From assembly GCF_019175385.1 (NCBI RefSeq), contig NC_083342.1, forward strand, positions 116,436,376 through 116,500,375: 64,000 nucleotides of DNA. The letters are read 5' to 3'. Both the position numbers and the translations under genes were made by a program. The notes below the pieces were generated by a model, which was not told the DNA's origin, did no database searches, and worked only from the letters and a program-made list of their open reading frames with translations. Below, one piece after another: positions 45,303-58,067 of the stretch; positions within the stretch are counted from its first letter, which is position 1, and every line of letters begins with the position of its first letter. This DNA comes from Lycium barbarum. Lineage: Eukaryota > Streptophyta > Magnoliopsida > Solanales > Solanaceae.

Positions 45303-48300
45303 TCAAACTCCATAAAGTGGTAACAACATTTTCACAAAGGAGTATGCCAATGCACCCGTAAATATGTAGCTATCCACCCTGTCCAGTATTCCTCCTGCAA
45401 AACAGGCATTGATTTGTTCAAGAAATTTGTCATGAGGCTAAGATAACAAAGCTAAAGGATGATCATTCCGAATTGGGTAAGTATTTCAGAAGAATCTAGT
45501 ATAGCTCTACACGGTCATAGCAGATAGGATTTGAGAAAGATAATAAAGCGAAAAAGACCCTAGGATTCCAAAACCTTTGGAATACTATCTCAAAGAAATA
45601 ATCGACTTAGAATTTACCAAGTTGAATACTGTAGACAAATCTAAAAAACGACGGTTCATATGACATTTATTCCATTGTTGAGAATATAATGACAGTCAAA
45701 ATGTTAACAATCATATCCTCATACAGTTGTACGTGATGTCAGAGATAACCACACTTTCAAAGCAACATACCAATATCAGCCTGCGATAATAAATATTAAA
45801 TATATAACATTCATGAAGAAACTTATGACTGGAAGCATAAATGACAAACTTGGTTACCTTTTCATCGAGCAAGGATATTCTCTCAAGTATCAAAAAATTT
45901 ATTTATCATCCCTATTTGATATTTAGAGATTCACCAACTCCTCTGTAACCAAATCAAACACACAATTTCTTTTTATCTCATTTAATGTGTGTTTTCTCTC
46001 CATCTTTCAGCTACCCAACAATATTGTTTTCTCCATCTATTGAAGCACGGGAAGAAAAAACAAAGGAAAGAGGGAAATGGATTCACACCAGAGATCATAA
46101 ACCACGACAGTGACTGAGAATTATGGAATACTTTCAAGCATTGGCACGATAGTCTTAATCTATTGAAATGATCGACAAAGGTGCAAACCAATGTTCCCTC
46201 CTTCTCAATTTGAAATGGATTTTTTTAAAGAACGACTTTTGAAATATAACCTGAATATATATAGATTACCAAAAATATCCTTACTAACAGTTTGTGGGGT
46301 TTAACGTCATGTAAAGGGTAAATAGGAATATGAAAAGTAAAGAGCTTGTAGTTGGAAAAGGAAGTATAAGGTACCAGAAAGTCTTAGCGTTGGATCAAAC
46401 ATTTGTCTCCCATAACACAGTAATGTGGGAACGATTAAGCAATGGACATGGTAGGCAGCTTACTCGGGATGTAAGATTCAGGAGGACTGCAAAGGGTAAT
46501 CCAAAATTGGTTTCACGCCCTCGACTTCTCGTTACAATCATAATAGTGATCAAAATTACCAGAATACTACTCCCAAGTTTTCGCACAGCAAGACAGCAAA
46601 TGATATTAAATGAGCTGGATAATCGGGGATATTTCAACGTCACCAGATTCACAGAGAAAAGGAGCAATCAGGACACTCAGCTGTGATAAGAGGCTTCTAT
46701 GAAATCATTCACTGACTAGAATAAATAGCTGGCACTCAGGCATAGCCTCGAGAATTGACAGATTTCATATAGGAAAGGAGCAATCAGGACACTCAGAAAG
46801 GGAAAATGTTATAGAGACAAGAGAACAGAGACAGGCTTAAAGACTATTACAAAGCTTCATGAAGATGAACTATCTCAACCAGCATTCAAATATGAAGGAT
46901 TACCAGAGCTATCTGCAGAGAGAAAAGAATGGCTATAAAGACCATGTTCTGAGCTCCTCTTCTGTTCCTTTGGCTTCGTGTTCGATACTGGTATCTGATG
47001 ATCGCCCATTGATACACTCTTCATTCTCACCTTCTCTGAATCCACCAACCTAGGGTTTCCAAACTCTCGAGATTCTCTGGTGCGATTTCTAGAAGCTTCG
47101 TCAAATGGAATCACTCTGTTTCCATGACGGCAACATCACTAACTTGATCAACAAACAATACCTCGACATTCGCCATATGTCTAGAGAGAGAGACTCCTTC
47201 TCTCTAGAAGCCAAATTTTTTTGAAAGGCTTCCTTACAAGGAGATCCTGTCAGCTCCAGCTCTTTCGCTGGGACGGAGGGTGCAGAAGGCTAAGGGGCGA
47301 GAATGAACCTAGATCAGACTGTTCGGGGGTCACATGTCGGAAAGGAAATCCTTTCTAGCGACTTGTTTGGTGGGGAGATTTGAGAAAAGGGTGACGTCGC
47401 CGGACTCAGTCTCCGTTTGGGCAGCAAAGTACTGGGAAGTTGATGCTTGGGTTAAGGTGTCTTCCATGGGAGAACCTTTCTCTTCAGATTTGCTAATGAA
47501 TCAGAGGCTATCGTGTGCTTCGGGAGGGTGGGAGGTGGATGGATGACAACTTCCTTAGACTTCATAGATGGACTGAGCAGGTGGTTCCAGATTACAGATT
47601 AGAAGCTCCCACTGGGATTGAGGCATAGTTGTAGTTGTAGAGGTTGGGTGGGAATAATTCATGTGTCTTTCATTGATACATCACCAGCTTTCTAGAACTA
47701 ACCACTTTATACATATCGACAGCTAGGTCAACAAACTGTTTCTTATGCAACTTGACAAGTAATATGTGCATCTAGTTGGACTAGTTTAACCAATTCATTT
47801 TGAATAAAGATGTATTACAGCAAGTACCCGATGTAATTCATAGTAGTGAGGCTAGAAGTCACCTTAAGATGGCAAAGTGTTTTAACAGATTCAATTTCCA
47901 GTGTGCCCATACTTATTGTTTGGGGATAAAACAGTATGCCTACCATGTTTTGGCATCACTACAACAACAACAACAACATACCCAGTGTAATCCCACAAGT
48001 GGGGCTTGGGGAGGGTAGAATGTACGCGGACCTTACCTCTACCTTTATGGGGCAGAGAGGCCGTTTCCGATAGACCCTCGGCTCAAAAGAAATGAAGTCA
48101 ATGCACAATTGCAAGATAAACAAGATAACAAAATATCAAGATACCAAACAATGTTTTGGCATCACTAGAGAGTGAAAACTACAATAAGAGGTACATAGTT
48201 ACCGTGTCCAGGAATGAGAGATCCTGAGTCCTTCACACCCGCATCACGTTTGATCATTGACTCAGTGAGGTCACCAAAGAGAGATCCAAAAAAGTTCAGA

Positions 48301-50086
48301 AATCCAAAAGCTACAGCACTGAAATGCCGTTAAGACATAAATATCAATTCAGAAAGCCATGATTTCCCAATTTAGAGGTTCATAGGAAAGGCTAAAAAAG
48401 TTTAAGGCTCAAATGCACCACCCTAGAATGTGAAAACACCCACAATAAAAGAAACAAAAAAGCCTTTTTTTCTTCTATATCATGTGCTAGTTTACAGATA
48501 AAAGGATGGAATAAATTCCAAACACGAATTTTCAAAATAAAAGTTGAAATAAATAGAACTCCTAATATGTTTTTTAAGCGCTTGGCAACAAAAATGCTAA
48601 CGTGATGACAAGTTCATATGACTTAACAGTATCCCACTATACCTGTACATATTCCAACTTTTACATGAGTATACATATAATGTATAGAGTTATAAAGACT
48701 TATAATTACACTTGAAGAAATGCTATGGAAACAGAGCTGGTGCCAAAAGGTGAAAGAACCACAAGATATCATTCCATTCTTTAAATTTTCATCAGGAAAA
48801 ATTCATTAGCTTACCTCCCTAAAATGGAAAAAAAAGGGAAGATAAGATGACATCGATCACATCCTTTCCCACCCCTATCTATACTCCCTCCAACAAGGAG
48901 AATATTCCTTACTGCGGCTAGAGACATATCAAATGGTCTGAAACAGATGGTACTGCATAATAACACCATTGAAAAGCTTATTACCTTAATGTGGATGTAG
49001 GCCAACAGAACGTTTTTGATAACACCACAGAAGTGGCTATACAACCTCCTAAGCCTGCAAGAGCTCCCTCCCAAGTTTTCTTTGGGCTAATGCTAGTAAG
49101 CGGTGTCCGACCAAAAGCCTGAAAGGATTTCAACTCTGTTATGTGCTTTCCTTCATAGGCCACCACAGAGACATCAGAATTACTTGGATTTGCTCCACTA
49201 CTCCATATAAAAGAACATTAGAACTAACAAAAATTTCGTTGTACTTCCAGCATGCAATGATTAAAGAACAAGGAAAGGAACGAGATAAGCAAAAAGGAAA
49301 CCAAGAGATGCATACTTCTTCTTAGAAGCATTGTTACATTACTGTGCACATTTGCTATCATTAGTTTCTAAGTTGCTCAAAGGGCCAGTATCTTTCCAGG
49401 CAACTGCCAGACAAAACCAAAGAAGGTTTATCTTCAATATTTACAATGTATCCAAAATAATCATTGAAATCTCTATTAAATAGCTAATACTTTCATGGTT
49501 ATTTACAGCAGAGGATTCAAGACAAGCCAATTCAACGTCTTATCAAGTCTATGGCCTTTCTCATGATAGGATGACATCAAAGACGGATGCATTAGTAATT
49601 ATGATAATGATAAGTTATGTTGTTCATTTTTAACAAGAAAAACACAGCGTCTGTGGAGGGTTTAGTCTGAGAATCTGAACAAGGATAGAACTGATTTAAA
49701 AGAAGAACATCAAAAGTCACAAGTACCTTGCCTCCAATAAAAGCAAATGTATCTGCTGCAATGATACTGCTGAATGAAATTAAGGTCGCCACAAGCCCCG
49801 CGGTCCACTGAGTTGGGCCTCCAAGAAGGACAGGCCATGATGCTCCTAGTCCTGTGTAAAACCCATTGAAACGCCAATAAAAGTCAGAAGACCAGTAGCT
49901 GATCAGCTGTCGGAGAAACCAACTGCAATGAATTTTCAAATGCTGCATCAGATATCAAGTTAAAATTCTAATAAGGTAGTGTCTAGGCCACCCTGAGGAG
50001 AATGCACCTAGTGACACCTCTGCTAGGATTAGAACGTTGGTTCCCGAGGTTGTCAATCCATCTCTTCAACCGTTGCACTACACTTT

Positions 50087-50118
<32 letters not shown>

Positions 50119-53100
50119 CAAATATCAAGTTAAATTACACCTGTAATAGCTAAATGCATGATTTCTTTTACTTCAAATTCGTCTTTATTTTCAATTAAGC
50201 AGATGATGCTATTCTATACTTGGACTTGCTCCCCGACCCCCAACCCCATCCCAAAAAATAGAATGATAAAAGATGTTGATAATAAAAAAATAAAAAAATT
50301 TTGAAGGATGCAACAAATGTGGCTAAGTTAATACTCCCTCCGGTTCAAAATAAGTGTCCACTCAGCCTTTAGCACACCCCTTAAGAAAATACCAACTCCT
50401 AAAACAAATAGGTATCTTGACTAAACTACCCTTAATTAAATGTTACCTAGTTAATTTACTTTCTTCATTACATAACACTCACATATCTAGATAGGGGTAA
50501 ATTTGGAAGAAAATAATTAATTCCTTCTTGATTATGTAAGTAAACACTTATTTTGAACCAAAGTAAAAAGGATAAGTGGACACATATTATGAACAGGAGG
50601 GAGATTTTTTTTATTTTTTTTTGATCAAGTAAAAGTACTTTCATTCATAATCATGGCCAAAAAGCAAACGACCGTATACAAGGGATAAATCAAAAGATAA
50701 AGGATCTACAAAAAATGATTCTCTACAAACTCCACCCAATCCTCTATACAACTAGGAACTTTCTGATTACACCAAAGAAAATAAAGGAGCGGAGACTACT
50801 CAAATGTTAAAAACTTGACTTTATTCCTTCAAAAGCTCTCTTGTTTCTCTCACTTCAAATTACCCACATCAATGCAAGCGGAACCATGTTCCAAGCCCTT
50901 CGTCTTCTCCTCCTCCTCTCGCTCTTTCAACTGACCATCAACTCTTTCACAGTTCTTGGCATTGCCCAAGAAATGTTGAACCACCTAGACATATCCCACC
51001 TCCGCTTTCTTACATTTTCCGCCGTCAAAATCACTCCTCTAGTGGCTAGCCAAATGAAGAAACACACCTTTCTCGGCACACTTGGAACATATTGCATTAC
51101 ATGGGAAATCAGCCTCTTCCCTAACCAAAAGTTTCTCATAAAAAGACTTCACCGAGAACACTCCATTATTTCCCAGGGCCCACCACCACACATAGGAATT
51201 ATCCACCGGATTGACTTGCTTATGAAGCAAATATATCAATCTTTGAAACTCGTCCACTTCCCAATCTTGAAAATTCCATCTAAATCTCAATCCCAAAAAG
51301 TCTCTCCACCTGGAGTCCCCCTAATATGTTGAATTGTCAAAAATCTTTGGCAAGATATTCTATACAAACTCTGTAAATCATGTTTCAATAATATGTTCCC
51401 ACACTAGCTGTGTCCCCAAAAATATACCCTCCTCCCATCTCCAACCTTGAATGAGATATTTTTCACAAAATTATTCCATCCCTTCATGATATTTCTCCAC
51501 AAACCACAACCGAAACAAGTTGGGGTCGGCTATATGAGTCCTCATTAACTAAGTTAACTCCATTTAAACTCATCTCAGGCCAATATCATAAAAAATAAAA
51601 AATAATAATAAAAAACAAACAAGACTCCTATCAGATTACATGTATCCAATAAAGTATCGTATCATATTACACCATTAAGATGTTAAATCTGTAATAATAG
51701 TTTGATGGCACACTCCTCTGTTCATGTTTACAATAGAAAACTTATCAAAGCCCTGGCCCTCTTGAGTTGGAGTTTTAACAGGTCCATCAAATAGTGAGAC
51801 ACAAATAATAACTCATAATAAGTAGCACATACATTGCCAAAGACATAAAGAAAGAAAAGAAAAGTGTGTGGTTATGTCACAAGCAGACATATACAATAAT
51901 ACAATGTGCTAATCTCACAGGAAAATTGTAGTTTCTTTTTAAGGAAAAAGAAGATTTTTGAGAAGGCAATTTTGTGTAGAAAAGGAAGAATTTATTAATA
52001 AGAAAGGGCGAATGAGAAGGGTGTTTAAGGAAAATCGAATAATACGGATCAAAAAAATTTCTATTTTTTGGCTTATGCATCAAGTGCCACTTTGTATAGA
52101 TGATTCAGTGGAAGTCAGAGCTACTCAACCTGTATAACCTTAAGGGTTTCCCTTTTTAAAATAAATCGTTTACTGAAAAAACAAAACAAGACGAGAGAGA
52201 GAGATGTACGTGATGGTTTTGTGGAAGGACCTTCTCTCTCTAACTGACCATTTGGGGTTATGACTTCCACGTGATGGTTTTTTATTTTACAGTACTATAA
52301 TGCTAAATCGTTCAAGAGTTAAAGTGGGTTAAACATTCATTAGAAATATGTGAAAATATTCTCTCTTTTTATAAGGTGAAGAGAAAATTCTTTAGGTATA
52401 CATCATCTTTGGACGACCAAAACATCATTTTGGGACAACTCAAAAAGGAAAAGTAGGAAGCAAACTTGAAATGAGGGCAGTTTCAAGGGTTCACTAATAA
52501 CGAAAGATAGTTCCAGTACATTCAGAATAAAAGAAAATTTTAAGTGTTCAACTCTAGTGACAATCTCTTCCATCATTTCCAATTTGTGCCTTATCAACTA
52601 AAAGAGCTTTGAAGATTGGTCTACTCATTAGCTTTTTAGAAAAAAAATTAAGAATCAAAACAATAAAATTATATGTTTTTTATGAAGTAAATTTAATTAC
52701 TTCTTACATACAAAGTATGGATGTAAACACTCAATTGCAGACTACTCTTGCAGAAAGTTAATAAACTCTAATAGCTTTTCTAGCTCAAAACCACTTTACG
52801 GGTTACACCAAAATCTTAGTAATAAAGGACATATAGAACCTTAATTTCTTTCTAAAAACATTGTTTTTGTACCCAAAGTGAACAATTTTGGAAACAGCAA
52901 AAGCTTGGGATAACTCGTGTGTGAGGATAGGGTGACACTCGTGTCTCAAAAAACATTAAGATCTTGACAGCAATTTTTATTCAACATTTTCAACAAGATC
53001 TAGTTTTTTCTTCATAACTTCAAAAAATTAAAGTTTGATCCCTAAATAATACAACGAATAGTTAAAAAGGAAGAGTGGAAGACGATAGAAAACACAATAT

Positions 53101-56100
53101 CGTTCGGATGGCCATTTAGGGATACTTGAGAGAGAGAATATGACACGTGAAAAACGGGTGAACGGCAGGAGATTAAGGAATTTTATGTTCAATAGAAGAG
53201 ACGTCATGTATGGAATTCCAAAAGTACACACTTGTATGCATGTCCAACACATGTCAGTGTCTCACTGGAGCACATTGATGAGTAACTTCAATTCAGATCA
53301 TTCTGTGCATGTCTGTAAGTGTATACACACTTGTTTTATAACTGAAAAATCCCCGAGGGACAGTGACACACAGTTCGAACCCCCGTGGATATGAATCTGC
53401 TGCTCGACCCTTCTCCCCTTAAATATCAAGCTTTTGTATGCTACAGTTTTCGAATTTTTGGCGTGCACCTAACTCAGACATTATGTGTTGCGCTCTTACC
53501 ACTAGACCAAAGCTATGGGGGCTACCACATATGTATATACTTAACAATTTCTAAACAATCAGAACAAAGGGCATCGATTCTTACTAGTGTTCAGAGCTGG
53601 TACTGCCAAACCACATCTCAACTTAACCCAGAAACAAGGCAGATAGCCAACATAAAAGAGCCCAAACATGGCACTAGTAAGTTGAGCAAAACGAGGAATT
53701 CGCCTTTGCATCAGCAGTGCCATTGCAACAACAAAGGCCGCAGAGGTAACAGAAACATCAATCTGACCTAAATATCTGACAGAATTAGAAAAGCAATCAA
53801 TTAGAAAATCTTTCAAACTTAACAAAATCCAGAAAATGAATAAATCATACGTAAAAAAAACTAAAACAACTCAATAATACTGTATGCTGCCTTCAGGCTT
53901 GCTTATCAAGCTACTCCGATTGAAACCACTGTCCAGTTATGGGGGGGGAGAAAGCCTAGTTGTGGAAGAAAATCATACATAGGGTCTGACCATTGGGGAA
54001 GAATTGTGATAAAGAATGGCTCTCACCTTCCCTTTCAGTAGCTTTTCCTTGAAATATCTAGCATAGCAAATACGAAATGGAAGAATTTCAAATCCATCTC
54101 GTTATATATTGTTCTTTCTTTCTTTCCGACACATGACAAAATACATCTCACATATATTGCCACCGCAGAAGATGTCAGGCTACATCCCAAGGACAGTTGC
54201 AAGAACTAGAAACTAGGTCTAAATTTGGCATATGAAGCATATCCCAAAAACAGTGATCAAGAGAATTTCACTTGCTAAGTGCACAGGGAAGACCTTCAAG
54301 ATGACACTCATAGCTCTGTAAATTTATATCTCTCAACTCTTGAAGTGATAAATTTTGCCGTTTCTACCTAAAGGGAAAAGCAAAGACATGGACTGTTTAA
54401 GCAAGCAAGTTCAGCCACAACAAAAGGGTTTAATCGAGTGGGAAAGTTCCAGGTTTAAATTGAGAAGTATACAATGAGTCTCAATTCATCAAACATTGGA
54501 GCCCAAAAAGAGTAGAAAGAAGAGGTTCCACCCAATATTGTCCAGTGCAGATATCTAACGTCCAATGCATAAATGAATGATGGATCATGCCACCACTTTC
54601 TAGCATTATTAGTCTAATTTTCTAGAAGACTGAGAAATACAGTCAGATTTATGCAGGTCTTTCCATACGACCACAAGAAGGAAAAGAACAAATGGAATGC
54701 ATGGCGGACATTTTGTAAAATGCAAGGTCTTTCCACTGATGAATGTTACTATAAGACTTGGGGAAAATCATTGAACCTAATGATAAGAGAACTTTTGTCT
54801 CGTCCATATGTTATGTCAGAATATCAACCTGATCTAGAATTCTTTCAAGATGTTTAGTATATCTCTTATCATTATAGGTTCAATGAGATAACACAAAATG
54901 CGGGATATGACGTACAAGAGAGATTCATGGGGTTCTTTTCCTTGCTAATTCTGGCAAGGGTCAGTAGCAACTATAGAATCTGTTAATCTTAATTAGCAAA
55001 GGTCATGAATATTGAATGGTAACATGAAAGTAAACATCAGAATATTTTTTATCCATGCATATACCATTTCGTTTAAAGCGGTCTAGATAACAACATTGAT
55101 CCATCAACGTACGATAGATGATGCAGGCAAGAAATCTTGTTGTTACTGTTCCAGTTCCTAAATATTGTGGCATGAATTTAATGGCACTGTGTCTTGTGAC
55201 TTGCGAGGTTGAAAGTGGTTTACCAGAAAATCAGAAGTATGTTTACTTATTAGTGAAAGAAAATTGAAAAAAGATGTTAATGACTTACAGTGTGAGTAGA
55301 GGCATGAGAGCACAGATGACAGAGCAAACTCTTGATACGTATCTAGGAGGAGGAGTCATTCCATCAGCAATTCCACGACTCCTAACCAGTTCAAAGTACT
55401 CTCGTGCACCCACAAAAACAGCAGCAGCAACGGCAACAGTGAAAACCCATCCTCCAGCTAATACCACACCTCCGACTGAAATACCTATACCAAGTCCAAA
55501 GACTACCCTTTTCTTCAATTGACTATTTTTCTGCTTGAGTTCAGAAGTGGGAATTTCCCCCTCCATTGTACCGTTGCCTTTGTTGACTTCCTACAACATA
55601 ATTATCTCAGTGATTCCAATTCAATATATGTGGTCTTGCAACATGCTAATCATGGAAGTAGCAACCCCAGAAGTTAAACAATGACTTGGACACTTAAGTG
55701 ACCCCAAAAGCAAACAACAGAACACAGGATCACAAAGCAAAGGCAGATCCCAATGACTAATGTTTTTCCCTTGAGCATTACAAAAGGGACTACAAACTAA
55801 CAACTGACACAGCAAAAATTACTCCAGAATAAAGAAATGGTAATAGTATCACTTTATTGGTTATAGAAATGGTTATAGCTATCTATAGTTTTTTAAACAG
55901 AACTCCACACTAGATAATCCTACCACATTACTAATTACAGTTCCCAGGAAAAATGAATGTGTATAACCGACAAATCCCCAATGACCAGTGGCGAACCATT
56001 CAAAACTCGGTGGACAATGGGCCCGCCCCTCTACTCTTACACTTAGGCTTATACACTTACATTAAACATTATACCAGTTGTCAAAATAAACACCTGTGTT

Positions 56101-58067
56101 TTCCTTCTTTTTTTTTCCACCTCCACAGAGATTTCTTTCACTCAGCTGCATCCCTCAAGCACTCAGGAGCCTTGAATCTATTTATTGTGATAATAGATCC
56201 CCAAAAGATCCCTTCCCCCTTCTTGAATGATGAAGAAATCGCCAGTAAAAATATTGAGATCTTTTAATATTATTTATTTACCAGGTATCATTATTACTAC
56301 TACTATTTATATAATTTAAATGATATTTTTATTTGCTATAAGGATGACCTAAGTCAAGCTTAAATTGATTCATATAGCTGACTCCAACTTGTTTGGGACT
56401 AAGGCGTAGTAGTTGTTTTATACTCCCACACCTCAATGTGTCTCTCTCTCCAATGAATAATCCTGTCCTCGAAAGTGTTCCCTCATCTTTTCTCTTAACA
56501 GCATCTATACACTTTTTTTCTTTCTCCAATTAGATACAACTTCGATTATCGACCTTCTCCTACTAATACATAAAAACTTTCGACTTCTAAGTCCATTTAA
56601 AGTAACCGCTCTATGCCTCTGCACCATAAAGAAATGGAAAAAAGACAACTTTGATGAAAGAAAATTTAATGACACTAGAGGATAAATTAGAAACCTCATA
56701 TTAGTTCAAGTTCTGTTCTGCCAACTAACTCTCTTCCTAAAAGGAAGGATCTTTGGGAAATAAAAAGCAGGTCATAGTTTATCCAACTACAACCAGTTCT
56801 CCTAAACCATATTTCTCCAAAGCAACTGCACTTAAGTTGCACCCTCTAACATTAACGGATTTTCTGCACACGGTTTTGCTTTGACCATGACATGCATAGA
56901 TTAAACCAAGATGAGAAGGAAAACAAATCTTGTGTAGCTCCCTAATGTGATTAATTTGATCAAACATCCACCCATGCCCATTGGTTAATGCAACAGTTAA
57001 ACTTAGTACTAGAGCTAATGTTAAAGCTGAACCACTCATTATCATCAAATGAGAAGTAGCAATTCTGTTTCACCTGATAGATAACTAAAATAATTGAGGT
57101 ATCACCTTTTTTTGAGTTTCCTACCTGAACTATCAGATGTGAGAGTTTCCTACCTAAACTATCACCAACTAGTTTGCAAAACATACCTCAACTATCAGTT
57201 GTTCACTTTTAATGAGGTGTGTTTTGCAAACTAGTTGGTGATAGTTTAGGTAGGAAACTCTCACACCTGATAGTTCAGGTAGAAAACTCAAAAAAATGTG
57301 ATACTTGAGGTGTGCTTTTGACCCTTAGCTCAAAATAATTACTAGCATGATCTTGCAGAAGTTCACTTGTTTCTTAATCTAAATGAACATATTTAAAACC
57401 TTTTTCCTCTAGCAAATAAAAATAGAAGATAGCTTATTGATAAAATCAATCAACCAACTATATCTCAATGCCAAACAAAGCATATAAAGAATTTTCTAAA
57501 ACTGAGGTTCTCTAAATATCATACTTACAGCTACACTGGCCAAACTAAAAAGGACTACTGACAAAATAGCTATAGAATAATACAACAACAACAACATAAC
57601 CATTGTAGTCCCACAAGTGGGGTCTGGGGAGGGTAGGATGTGCGAAGACCTTACCCCCTTACCTTTGTGTGGGGTAGAGACTATAGATGTTGTTTTCGAT
57701 AGACCCTCAGCTCGAAATAGAAGAAAAAAAGGATTTGAAGCATGGTATCAAGAAAACATATAGACTAATACAAGGCATAAAGAATCTTTACCTCATCATC
57801 GAAAAGGCGACCGGGTTCAGCACGAGCAACAGCCGTGATAATTCGAGGGTGTTTCAAGAAAATGGTTCTTGGTACACCTGAAACTCTAGACCCATCGAGA
57901 AACAAACCAATTCTTGAAATTGAACATCTTGGTCGGGTCAAACTTAAGGTTCTAGGAAAAGGAGCTGATGATGTAGAAGGAGGGTGATGAGAGTGGCAAT
58001 TACATATGGAAGTGAGTGACAAAGGAATCAACTTGACTCTATCAAAATCTATACAAGAAGAAGCCAT
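45303..58067 (-). CDS. CDS4/5: plastid phosphatidate cytidylyltransferase (CDP-diacylglycerol synthase)
   Basis: Converts phosphatidic acid and CTP to CDP-diacylglycerol, the precursor of phosphatidylglycerol in thylakoids. Exons read leftward: 58067-57792, 55590-55289, 53775-53585, 49851-49727, 49118-48985, 48318-48203, 45394-45303. All borders are GT-AG and the sum is 1236 bases, 411 residues, one frame; Arabidopsis plastid isoforms are about 400-420. Exon 1 is a Ser/Arg-rich transit peptide ([20 protein letters not shown]); an in-frame ATG at 58094 would add nine residues. Membrane segments follow ([20 protein letters not shown] and others), then [20 protein letters not shown] and the family signature at about residues 363-389 ([20 protein letters not shown], then GILDRVD). 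It ends [12 protein letters not shown]. The introns carry SINEs, a LINE end and MITEs. Confidence 0.95.
47070..47560 (+). pseudogene. DUF4283-like retroelement fragment in an intron
   Basis: The frame at 47334-47546 reads [20 protein letters not shown], then [22 protein letters not shown]. This resembles the DUF4283 domain common in plant retroelement ORF1 and zinc-knuckle proteins ('LVGRF', a spaced W, 'MG..F'). It lies antisense in intron 6 of the CDS gene and has no continuation. Assignment is by pattern only. Confidence 0.4.
47962..48150 (-). repeat. full-length TS SINE with 17-bp target duplication
   Basis: The 17-mer atgttttggcatcacta stands at 47945-47961 and again at 48151-48167. Between them, on the minus strand, is the TS body (gagccgagggtctatcgg, ctacc, aggtaaggtc) ending in TTG repeats. 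Inserted in intron 6 of the CDS gene, in the sense orientation of that gene. Confidence 0.92.
49978..50087 (-). repeat. SINE head-like fragment ending at a 30-base G run
   Basis: On the minus strand: 'gtagtgcaacggttgaagag' (A-box-like), then 'aacgttctaatcctagcaga' (B-box-like), in intron 3. A run of 30 G (50088-50117, plus strand) adjoins it. Confidence 0.45.
50088..50117. repeat. G homopolymer, 30 bases
   Basis: Uninterrupted G on the plus strand in intron 3 of the CDS gene. Length may be inexact because of sequencing limits on homopolymers. Confidence 0.85.
50334..50603. repeat. Stowaway-like MITE
   Basis: 'ctccctccggttcaaaataagtg' type left end after TA; right end 'tattatgaacaggagggag'. 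Internal 'taagtgtccac' and 'gtggacacatatta' are inverted. About 270 bp, in intron 3. Confidence 0.7.
50608..51500 (-). mobile_element. LINE (L1 type) 3' end, 5' truncated and broken
   Basis: On the minus strand, two adjacent frames give the zf-RVT region after reverse transcriptase: [11 protein letters not shown], then [27 protein letters not shown], then [17 protein letters not shown]. The frame changes between them, so it is broken. The element ends at an A-rich tail (about 50608-50630 read in reverse). It sits in intron 3 of the CDS gene in sense orientation. Confidence 0.8.
51503..51588 (+). repeat. Au-type SINE fragment
   Basis: 'acaagttggggtcggctata' and 'tgagtcctcattaactaag' followed by 'ctccatttaaactcatctca' match the body of the Au SINE family of angiosperms. 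The 5' tRNA-like part is missing. Confidence 0.7.
53370..53525 (-). repeat. SINE-like fragment with A-box and B-box
   Basis: Minus strand: 'tttggtctagtggtaagagc' (A-box-like) and further on 'gggggttcgaactg' (B-box-like). The spacing is too wide for a tRNA gene, so it is read as a diverged SINE in intron 3. Confidence 0.35.
54657..54857 (+). other. unrecognised exon-like open frame antisense in intron 2
   Basis: After a good splice acceptor (tttatgcag, to 54656) an open frame reads [40 protein letters not shown] and ends [12 protein letters not shown] with TAG. Its composition (four W/Y-rich blocks, no low complexity) is protein-like. I do not recognise it. It could be a captured exon, a pseudogene end or chance. 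Confidence 0.3.
56341..56420 (-). repeat. Au-type SINE fragment
   Basis: Read on the minus strand: 'aacaactactacgccttagtc', 'ccaaacaagttggagtcagc' and 'tatatgaatcaattt', the Au SINE body. In intron 1 of the CDS gene. Confidence 0.7.
57094..57312. repeat. fold-back MITE, near-perfect hairpin with arms of about 100 bp
   Basis: Left arm (to about 57197) and right arm (from about 57213) are inverted copies: 'gagtttcctacctgaactatc', 'gagagtttcctacctaaac' and 'ccaactagtttgcaaaaca' each recur inverted. Loop of about 15 bases. In intron 1, so a pre-mRNA copy would form a long duplex. Confidence 0.88.
57586..57758 (-). repeat. TS SINE with near-perfect 15-bp target duplication
   Basis: tatagaataatacaa (57571-57585) and tatagactaatacaa (57759-57773) flank it. 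On the minus strand: gagctgagggtctatcg, 'ccccacttgtgggactac' and a TTG-repeat end. In intron 1 of the CDS gene, sense orientation. Confidence 0.85.

Noticed and set aside
46330..46686. 118-codon frame in intron 6
   Set aside because: No recognisable domain; composition mixed and no continuation. Could be part of the same remnant as 47070-47560, but not supported.
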